The notes under the pieces: generated by a model
Databases searched by the model: none
What the model was told of the DNA's origin: nothing
The model's input: the letters and a program-made list of their open reading frames with translations, nothing else
Position numbers and translations under genes: made by a program
DNA from: Actinomadura sp. NBRC 104425
GTDB lineage: Bacteria; Actinomycetota; Actinomycetes; Streptosporangiales; Streptosporangiaceae
Reading direction: 5' to 3'
NCBI RefSeq assembly: GCF_030269545.1
Contig: NZ_BSTN01000001.1
Location: 631,645 to 695,644, forward strand
DNA: 64,000 nt
Shown here: positions 8,289-14,547 of the stretch, in pieces
How positions within the stretch are numbered: position 1 is the stretch's first letter
Layout: every line of letters starts with the position of its first letter

Positions 8289-8323
8289 CCTTAGGCGATG
8301 GATGCCCTCGCTGGGTGCCTCGA

Positions 8324-8424
8324 AATTAACAGTGGTGTCCTGACCAAGCGCGGTCGGCTGCTGTTCGCTCGCACCCCGACCGCTCAGTTGCGCTCCCATC
8401 GACAGCAGATCAGCGCGACCAAGA
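8324..8424 (+). pseudogene. Fragment of a second BldC-like gene
   Basis: The plus-strand translation here reads KRGRLLFARTPTAQLRSHRQ followed by QI, matching YRGRLSFARTPGGQMRFHRQ of the gene 250 bp upstream. The bases before it (GTGGTGTCCTGACC) also resemble that gene's GTGCTGTCCTGGGCC. No N-terminal half precedes it and no family sequence follows, so it is a remnant of a duplicated paralog. It overlaps the 3' end of the opposite-strand gene 8384-9061. Confidence 0.65.
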
Positions 8425-9061
8425 CCACGCCGTCTGGGCCCGAGAAAAGAGCTGTGAGGACACAGTCGGGAGCGAGCCCGTCCGTCTCTGGCTCACCACA
8501 CACTTCAGACGCCAGTCGAGGGCGGGTCGTACTGAAAAGCCGGGTCGGGCCCCCGCGCGACTTGCCATCGTCGAGTGGCTTGACGTTCCGCGGGGGCTTC
8601 CAGACGTGGGTCTCGAAGATCTTCCGCAGCTCGTTGTCGACGATCGCCGACGCGCCGGAAACCGCTATGCGCCCCAACTCGTCGGCCGCGCTCCCCCGAG
8701 CCGCCTCGTCTTTGATTCGCTTCCCGGCGCGCACGCGCCGCCACTGCCACAGCCTTCCGAGCCGCGAACTGGGAACAAGACGCCGCTCGCGCAGCCGGCC
8801 GACAACCTCTTGCACGGCGTCCGACTCGCTGACCAGCAGCATGGTCCGTCCCAGCACCCGCCCGACAACGGGAATCGCATCCAGGACGGCCGACTCAAGC
8901 GCGTCATTAGCCTCCGCCCGCACCATGTGGACGCGGTGCCGATCCGAGGTGATCCGCACACGACCATCCCGGCACAATGCCACCAACGCGACCATTGCCA
9001 CCCGCTCGCCCCCGCCACACAGATGGGCCAGTTCGTAGCGATCGAGTCTCGCCATCTCCAC
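8384..9061 (-). CDS. TIGR04222-like protein, possibly with an altered C-terminus
   Basis: The N-terminus (LDRYELAHLCGGGERVAMVA, LVALCRDGRVRI) resembles the start of TIGR04222 proteins, actinobacterial proteins with an N-terminal winged-helix-like segment and usually a Gly/Cys-rich membrane tail. A polar region with KRIKDEAARGSAADELGRIA follows. No clear transmembrane helix is visible. The last residues (VVLVALICCRWERN) are read through the remnant of a BldC-like gene on the other strand, so the original tail may have been replaced. GTG 9061 is chosen because GGGAGGTGAT, a very strong ribosome site, sits seven bases upstream. Function unknown. Confidence 0.6.
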   Translation of the reverse strand: MEMARLDRYELAHLCGGGERVAMVALVALCRDGRVRITSDRHRVHMVRAEANDALESAVLDAIPVVGRVLGRTMLLVSESDAVQEVVGRLRERRLVPSSRLGRLWQWRRVRAGKRIKDEAARGSAADELGRIAVSGASAIVDNELRKIFETHVWKPPRNVKPLDDGKSRGGPTRLFSTTRPRLASEVCGEPETDGLAPDCVLTALFSGPDGVVLVALICCRWERN

Positions 9062-9247
9062 GGGATCACCTCCCGCATCCAGCCGACATCTCGGCCATGT
9101 CAGGGGTGCACGTTCTGCCGCCCCTGACGCACCGGAATATCGCCCGCCTCAGCTCGTTGTGCTGGTAGGACGCAGCCACTCGGCGAATGGTTCCTTGCCC
9201 GTGATGTCGACGGCAGCTTCTCCCGAATCAGTTAGGCTGAGCTGACC

Positions 9248-9718
9248 TCACGACCCCTGGGCGGCCAGTTCTCGAGCCGAGTTCAGAAACTCCTCCAGCG
9301 CCGAATCATCGAAATCGGCATCGGCGAGCAGCGCCAACATCATCAAGATTTGAGCGCACGCCCTTGTCTCGTCGTCCACCATGTCGAGCGCCTCAGCATC
9401 CAGCGAATCATCACCAAGCGCCCGACGAATCAGCCCCTCGGCCACGCGGGCATTTACCATATGCGCTTGGTCCTCAAGGGCGGACCGTGCATGGGCTACA
9501 TACCGGATCACCTCGCCAAGCGAATAGATCGGCGCGAACTTTCCGCGGACCAACGTCACGAACGCGGCCCAGGCCAGCCTGTCGTTTCCGGCGGAACAGC
9601 CTGATTCCACCATCTCCTTGTGCAATGGCAGCCACACCTCGGGTTCGTCCACGAGGTATGAGCGAAAGACCGCGACGTGCTCGTCAGTCACGCCCCCGTT
9701 GACCTGATCTCTCGTCAT
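9248..9718 (-). CDS. Small helical protein, paralog of the preceding gene; possible immunity or accessory protein
   Basis: This acidic 156-residue protein has no family I recognise. It aligns by eye with the gene before it: both open with a ...(V/T)xxxV(A/V)xxRxYL segment, have LAW(A/S)A followed by F, a V(I/E)YVA motif, a VAE(G/Q)LI(R/L) motif with RALG or HALG, and a C-terminal (S/D)ALEEFLNSARELA-type helix. The ATG at 9718 overlaps the previous stop as ATGA. It is the last gene of the four-gene coupled operon. Two tandem paralogs behind a long multidomain gene fit immunity genes or paired accessory subunits; sequence alone does not decide. Confidence 0.65.
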   Translation of the reverse strand: MTRDQVNGGVTDEHVAVFRSYLVDEPEVWLPLHKEMVESGCSAGNDRLAWAAFVTLVRGKFAPIYSLGEVIRYVAHARSALEDQAHMVNARVAEGLIRRALGDDSLDAEALDMVDDETRACAQILMMLALLADADFDDSALEEFLNSARELAAQGS

Positions 9719-10164
9719 TGCTGCTTCAGAACATCATCGGCAAGTTCACGTACCGCAGCAAGGAACTTGTCCAGCCCAGCGCCATCCAGACGTTCATCTA
9801 CGATGAGAGCGGCCATGAAAAGAAATTGGATCGCGTACCGATCGCTGTCATCGACGTCAGGCGCTTCACTCTTCCCGAGAGCGTGCAGGATGAGCTGTTC
9901 CGCCACATTCGGCTCGATCTGTTCGCTGAGTTCCGGATCCTTGGCCCGCACGGACGCCACATACTCCACAATGTCCGCAGAATCGCGATCATTTGCCCAC
10001 CGGCGATCCACTGCCTCGAAGAAGCCCGCGGCGATCAATGCGCTCCACGCCAGCCCCTCGGCCTTCATATCGAACTGATCGAACAGCCGGTCGTACTCCG
10101 CGCGGTTGCCACTCAGATACGCGCGGAGTGCAGCCACCATCTGATCGGATACCGATGCCGTCAT
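9715..10164 (-). CDS. Small helical protein, first of two tandem paralogs; possible immunity or accessory protein
   Basis: This 149-residue acidic protein starts at ATG 10164 (MTASVSDQMVAALRAYLSGN), which overlaps the stop of the 690-residue protein as ATGA, with GAGGGG upstream. It is predicted all-helical and has no signal or membrane segment. It is paralogous to the next gene (shared LAWSALIAAG, VEYVASVRA, VAEQLILHALG, and LDKFLAAVRELAD at the end). No family is recognised. Coupled translation with the toxin-like 690-residue protein suggests a stoichiometric partner or immunity protein. Confidence 0.65.
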   Translation of the reverse strand: MTASVSDQMVAALRAYLSGNRAEYDRLFDQFDMKAEGLAWSALIAAGFFEAVDRRWANDRDSADIVEYVASVRAKDPELSEQIEPNVAEQLILHALGKSEAPDVDDSDRYAIQFLFMAALIVDERLDGAGLDKFLAAVRELADDVLKQQ

Positions 10165-12233
10165 ACCTCTCGCCCCTCTTTCTTGTTTAGCCAACCATAG
10201 GCACGGCGCCCTAGCTCGAGAGCAAATATACTGGATACGAGTGTCGCGCTGACGACATCCCCAATTCCCGGCTCTTTAGCTGTCAGGATGTCCGTTTTCT
10301 GCTGGGGCAGCTTTACTTCGGAGCGGGTGCCCGTTGGCGGCCGAGGGAAAATCTTGTCAGCTGCATCCGCAGCCTTCTTTGCCGACTTCGCAATATTTTC
10401 GACGTTTCTAGCGAGAACGTCGTTGATACGCTTGGTCTTGCCTTTTCTGTCATCTTCCTCGGCGACAGCGTCCTCGCCTGGGAGGTCTTCAGGATTGACT
10501 CGCGGCTGGTCACCGATGATTCTTGGGATGTCGTACCCCGAGTCAATGTGGTCGCGGATGTCTTGGCCGTCGGTTGTGAACTGGAAGGGCACGGGCGCGT
10601 CTCGTGCCGCCGGGTCTTTCTCTGGGACGCGGGCAAGCCCCGTTGAAGTGGGCTCGATGGGCGAAGTTGGTGCGTTGCCCTCGATTTCGGGCTTGTCGGG
10701 TTCGCGGGCTGGCGGGTGGGCGTCTGTCTCCTGCGGCGGGTCCTCGGCTGTGGCGGCGTCATCGCGTCCAGTCTTGCCTGACTCGGTGGCGTCGCGCGAC
10801 TGGGCGAACGCATTCGTGTCGAACTCGCCAGTGTCGTTGGTCGGCTGCTCGGGGGCGGGTTTCGAGGGGGCGGCGGTGAGTGGAGCGTCAGCCGCTTCGG
10901 GGGCGGTTGCGGGCTTGGGGGATGGCCGGTCGGTGGGGGCGATCGCCGCCGCTGGGGTGTCGGTGGAGGCATCTGAGGAGGCCGCCGAGAGCCGGTCGGC
11001 TGCAAGGGTCTCTGGCGGCGTCTGCTGGTCGGTGGGGCCGTGCGTCTCCACCAGGCTCGGCGGCCTCTGGTCGGGCGGGGTGATCGGCTTCGATTGGGTG
11101 TCGGTGGAAGGAGGGGCGGTCGAGGGTTTGTCGGCGGCTGCGACGGCGTCGGGGGCCGGCTGCTGGTCGGCAGGGGTTATACCGGGAGCCTCGGTAAGAG
11201 TGTGCGGCTTGGCGGGACCGTCGAACGTGGAGGTGCCCAGAGCGTCGGACGAAGAGTCCGGGGCTTGTGTTGCGGCGGCCATGGGCGCGGAGGACGGTTG
11301 CTGGTCGGTGGGGGCCGTCGCCATTGCCAAGGTGTCGGAGGGGGGCTGCTGGTCGGTGGGAGCTCTGCCGGAGGGGGCGTCGGTGGGGGCGTGAGGTTCG
11401 GCGGGTCCGTCAAGCGTGGTGGTGCCCGGGGTGTCGGGGGCCTTGGGGGCGGCGACGACGGGACCAGGGGACGGCTGGTCGGTGGGGGCGGTCGCCAATG
11501 CCGGAGTGTCGGCAGAGGTTGCCGCGACGGCGCTGGCAGGTGACTGCTGGTCGGTGGGGGCGTTGGGTGTGGTGGGGGCCGCCCCGTCGGTGGTCTCGGG
11601 CGGCCGGCTGGTGGCGTCTTTTGTGGGTGGGGTGTCTGCTTTGGGTTCAGGGCTCTTTACCTGTTCATTCGGGCGGCGGGTGGTTGTTTCGCCGGGCTTG
11701 GGGTGAGTTGCTGTGCCCTCCGTGTTCGCTTCGCGGGGGTGTTGGGTCTCCCTAACGCGTGGTTCTGTAGCGGCGGCGGCTTCTTTGGAGGCGCGGCGGG
11801 GGCCCAAGTCCGTCGGCTCCGGGGGCTGCTTGCCCGTGGCCTCCTCGTCCCCGAGGGGCGGGGTGCGTTCGTCTCGGGTGGCCCCACGGGAGCTCTGGTC
11901 GACGGGTGGCTCCGGAGCGGCGGCCGAAGGTTTGTCTTGGGGGTGGTTGGCGGCCTCCATCGACGCGCGGCGGGGGCCTGCGTCGGTGGGTGTGGGGGCG
12001 CTGCCCTCGGAAGAGGGTGGCTTGTCCTGTGCGGTGGTGCCTGGCTTGTCGGACGGCTTGGTCTCGCGCGTCTCAGAGGGCGCTTGGGCGGCGGCGCGGC
12101 TTTCGGCTCGGGACGGTTGGCCCGGGGCGCCCGGCCTGTCGGGTGGCAGCGGGGCGGGTTTCTCGGCGGTGCGTGGGGCCTCGGTGTGCTCGGGGCGAGT
12201 GACGTTGTCGGTGTGCTCGACGGCCATGCTCAT
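10161..12233 (-). CDS. 690-residue Pro/Thr/Ala/Gln-rich protein with toxin-type leader and distinct C-terminal module
   Basis: ATG 12233 overlaps the upstream stop as ATGA. Residues 29-48 (LPPDRPGAPGQPSRAESRAA) match the leader of the nuclease toxin at 3906-4612 at 16 of 20 positions. Two GPRRAS[M/K]EAA motifs follow, then a low-complexity stretch to about residue 540 with seven copies around [A/P]-P-[T/A]-D-[Q/R]-[Q/P]. The last 150 residues are ordinary protein: QFTTDGQDIRDHIDSGYDIP, a Lys-rich helix (ARNVENIAKSAKKAADAADK), and a hydrophobic helix near the end (SATLVSSIFALELGRRAYGW). The C-terminal part is visibly less GC-rich than the repeat part, as for an exchanged cassette. It could be a toxin with a novel membrane-active tail, or a tail-anchored tether of a secretion apparatus. 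No homolog is recognised. Confidence 0.7.
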   Translation of the reverse strand: MSMAVEHTDNVTRPEHTEAPRTAEKPAPLPPDRPGAPGQPSRAESRAAAQAPSETRETKPSDKPGTTAQDKPPSSEGSAPTPTDAGPRRASMEAANHPQDKPSAAAPEPPVDQSSRGATRDERTPPLGDEEATGKQPPEPTDLGPRRASKEAAAATEPRVRETQHPREANTEGTATHPKPGETTTRRPNEQVKSPEPKADTPPTKDATSRPPETTDGAAPTTPNAPTDQQSPASAVAATSADTPALATAPTDQPSPGPVVAAPKAPDTPGTTTLDGPAEPHAPTDAPSGRAPTDQQPPSDTLAMATAPTDQQPSSAPMAAATQAPDSSSDALGTSTFDGPAKPHTLTEAPGITPADQQPAPDAVAAADKPSTAPPSTDTQSKPITPPDQRPPSLVETHGPTDQQTPPETLAADRLSAASSDASTDTPAAAIAPTDRPSPKPATAPEAADAPLTAAPSKPAPEQPTNDTGEFDTNAFAQSRDATESGKTGRDDAATAEDPPQETDAHPPAREPDKPEIEGNAPTSPIEPTSTGLARVPEKDPAARDAPVPFQFTTDGQDIRDHIDSGYDIPRIIGDQPRVNPEDLPGEDAVAEEDDRKGKTKRINDVLARNVENIAKSAKKAADAADKIFPRPPTGTRSEVKLPQQKTDILTAKEPGIGDVVSATLVSSIFALELGRRAYGWLNKKEGREV
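10915..11570 (-). repeat. Degenerate APTDQQ-type coding repeats
   Basis: Within the 690-residue protein gene, the codons for a (A)PTDQQ-like motif recur at irregular spacing of roughly 50-140 bases. On the plus strand they read close to CTGCTGGTCGGTGGGGGC. Copies are visible near 10918, 11021, 11160, 11300, 11348, 11470 and 11544. Between them lie Pro/Ala/Ser/Thr-rich spacers, with a larger repeated element around TxDGPAxPHxxTxAP at two places. Confidence 0.7.
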
Positions 12234-14365
12234 TCCTTTCCGCCGAACAGGGGTGGAGGGCCCTGGTGTCGGCCGGGTGCCGGTCGCCCCTGGTTTGAGG
12301 GGGCGTCTTGTTGGCGGGGGCCGGTTTGGTAGCCGGGCGGGGGGCCTGGGTCGGGGGGCAGGGGCGGCCTGGGAGCGGCCGGGGTGGGTGCGGTCAGCCA
12401 CTGGGCTACGGGGGCGGCGGACGGGGTGATGCCCTGCCCGGAAGGCGGGAGGGGGGTGGTACTCACGCGGTCGAGGGTGATGATGGCCGGGTCGCATTCG
12501 ACGGGGGTGAGGGTGCGGCCGCCGCCCGGGGCGGACTCCACGAGGAGGAGGGCGTGGTCGGGGAGGTGCTGGAGGGTGCCGGGTTCGACGGCGTACTCGT
12601 AGACGCGTTGGATGCTGTCGGAGTCGCTCCAGTTGGTGCCTTCCGCGTAGGCGTAGGCGGCGGACCAGTTGCGGGACGTGGAGACGGTGCGGCCCTCGGT
12701 GTCGCTGCTGCTGGTGGAGCGTCCCCGGTTGCTGCCCTTGCCGCGGGAGGTGGAGCGGTCGGGGAACAGCAGCCCGCCGCCTGAGTAGTTGGCGCCGGAC
12801 GAGCTTGACGTGCCCCAACTGGTGGACGTCCCGGTGGTGTGGCTGGTGCTGTGGCTGTCGGAGTCGCCCCCACCGGTGGTGTCGGTCGTGGTGTGGGACT
12901 CGTTGCCGCCGACGTTCTTGGTGATCTGGGACAGGACGAACCGGTGCTCGCGGCCGATGTAGTCGGCGGCGCGGGTGGCGTCCTCGTGGTTGCCCAGGCG
13001 CATGAACGCGACGGCGCCCCCGCCGATCAGCTCCGCGGACGTGTCGCGCAGCCGCCGGAACATGAAGGTCAGCGGTACGCCGCGGCGTTCGCAGGCGTCC
13101 GACAGGCGTTCCAGGTGGCGGCGGGCCAGTTCGTCGGCACCCGCGACGACGAGGGCGGGGGTGGAGTCGTGGGACGCGGTGATGCGCAGGGTGACCCACT
13201 GGACGATCAGGTCGGTGAGCAGGTCGGCGCGGACGTTGCGGGCCTGGCTGTCCAGGGCGATGCAGGTGAGATAGCCGACCTGGCCGGTGCGGGCTTTGCT
13301 GCCCAGGTCCTCCAACGGGTGGATGTAGGACTCGATCCTCGACAGGTTCGCGTGGGCCTGGCGCCGGTATTCCACGCTGAACAGTTCGTTGGCGATGCGG
13401 CGGCGTTCGTCGCGGGTGAGGGCGTCGGAGGTTTCGGGTTCGCCCATGAGGGTGCGCAGCGCGGCGGCCATCCGGCCGAGGGTGACGTCGTCGCCGAGGG
13501 CGTCGCAGATTCCGGTCAGGATGCGGTCGTCCATGCTGCGGTCGGCGCGGGCGGCGTCCGGTGTGCCGCCGTGCATGGATTCGACGATGGCGTCGATCAG
13601 GTCGCGGGGCGGGAGGCCGGACAGGAGGGTGGACGACTCCTGGCGGCTGGGGAGCAGTTGGACGTCCACGTCCATGCCGGTCTGTTCGGCGAGGGCGACC
13701 AGTTCCGCGCTGACCTGTTCGCGGGACAGGTCGAGGACGAGCAGCGGCTGGGCGGCCAGGGCGGACGTGCCGTAGGTGGTGAGCAGCGCCTCCCACGACC
13801 ACAGCGTGCCGCCGAACACGTCCAGGCGGCGGGAGGGGCGGGGTACCGGGTTCCATTCGGGCCGGGTGGCGGTGCGGGTGTGCTCGGCGGCGTCGTGGGC
13901 CTGTTTGCGGGCCTGCCACTGCTGCACCTCGGCCTGGTAGCGGCCGGCGGTCTGCCGGTAGGCCAGCTCGTACGCCTCGCGTGCCTGGGCGCGGTGGCGG
14001 ACGGCGGACGCGGTGAGCGTCGCCCCGGGGGCCGCCACCGACAGCGCCAGCAGCAGCACGCCGTAGGCGACGGACGTGCCGGGCAGCGCGACGGTCATGC
14101 CGGCGGCGAGCAGGGCCAGCAGCGCGGCCGAGGTCAGGGTGAACGGAAGGGTGCGGTACAGCCTGCGGTGCGCGAGCCGCTCGGTTTCGGTCACGCGGCG
14201 TTCGAGGTATGCGGGCAGGGGTTTTTCCGGCGGCGGGGGTTCGGAGAAGGGCTGGGAGGACGCACGTCTGTCCTGGAACACCCAGCCCAGGCGGGGCGCG
14301 GAGTCGAACAGCAGGTAGCGGCGGGTCAGCAGTTCTTGATGATCGATCGGTTCGCCGGTCACCAC
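12230..14365 (-). CDS. Membrane-anchored, VirB4/TraD-like protein lacking a P-loop
   Basis: This encodes 711 residues. Two adjacent membrane segments lie at about residues 70-115 (FTLTSAALLALLAAGMTVAL; VLLLALSVAAPGATLTASAV). The cytoplasmic part has no Walker A, but keeps a Walker-B-like strand (TPALVVAGADELARRHLERL) and the conjugation-ATPase-like end AFMRLGNHEDATRAADYIGR, then EHRFVLSQITKNVG. A Ser/Thr/Gly-rich insert follows, then VYEYAVEPGTLQHLPDHALL and a Pro-rich tail. It looks like an inactive or structural relative of VirB4/TraD ATPases. Its gene diverges from the intact HerA-like ATPase at 14548 and opens the coupled operon with the leader-bearing protein, suggesting the two ATPase-like proteins form one membrane complex. 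GTG 14365 is used; GTG 14362 is equivalent. Confidence 0.65.
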   Translation of the reverse strand: MVTGEPIDHQELLTRRYLLFDSAPRLGWVFQDRRASSQPFSEPPPPEKPLPAYLERRVTETERLAHRRLYRTLPFTLTSAALLALLAAGMTVALPGTSVAYGVLLLALSVAAPGATLTASAVRHRAQAREAYELAYRQTAGRYQAEVQQWQARKQAHDAAEHTRTATRPEWNPVPRPSRRLDVFGGTLWSWEALLTTYGTSALAAQPLLVLDLSREQVSAELVALAEQTGMDVDVQLLPSRQESSTLLSGLPPRDLIDAIVESMHGGTPDAARADRSMDDRILTGICDALGDDVTLGRMAAALRTLMGEPETSDALTRDERRRIANELFSVEYRRQAHANLSRIESYIHPLEDLGSKARTGQVGYLTCIALDSQARNVRADLLTDLIVQWVTLRITASHDSTPALVVAGADELARRHLERLSDACERRGVPLTFMFRRLRDTSAELIGGGAVAFMRLGNHEDATRAADYIGREHRFVLSQITKNVGGNESHTTTDTTGGGDSDSHSTSHTTGTSTSWGTSSSSGANYSGGGLLFPDRSTSRGKGSNRGRSTSSSDTEGRTVSTSRNWSAAYAYAEGTNWSDSDSIQRVYEYAVEPGTLQHLPDHALLLVESAPGGGRTLTPVECDPAIITLDRVSTTPLPPSGQGITPSAAPVAQWLTAPTPAAPRPPLPPDPGPPPGYQTGPRQQDAPSNQGRPAPGRHQGPPPLFGGKE

Positions 14366-14547
14366 GGCTCAAGCCCCCGCTTCCCGTTCTCCCGTCTTGA
14401 TCACGCGGCGTGCCATTACCCCAAACAACCCAAGCAGATTGACAGAGGACTTGTCACCACGTCTGATCACAAACACGGGGTTCACATTGGGATCCTTGCT
14501 CAATAGCCTGACCGGGCCGCGACGAGTAAAGGAGGATCCGGGCAGCG
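14366..14547. promoter_or_regulatory. Divergent control region between the ATPase gene and the leader-protein operon
   Basis: This 182-bp spacer separates two oppositely transcribed units and is more AT-rich than its surroundings. A perfect TTGACA lies at 14439-14444 on the plus strand, but no good TAnnnT stands 16-19 bases after it. AAAGGAGG at 14527-14534 is the only ribosome site for the ATPase ATG at 14548, with an unusually long gap of 13 bases. Confidence 0.35.

Noticed and set aside
10161..14372. A single 1403-residue minus-strand frame covering both the P-loop-less protein region and the 690-residue protein
   Set aside because: Its first half is Arg/Pro-rich shadow sequence of the 711-residue gene in another frame. 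The ATGA overlap at 12230-12233 and the leader shared with the toxin show that the real gene starts at 12233.
14439..14467. Full sigma-70-type promoter for the HerA-like ATPase
   Set aside because: TTGACA is perfect, but no TAnnnT hexamer stands at 16-19 bases from it, so only the region is noted.
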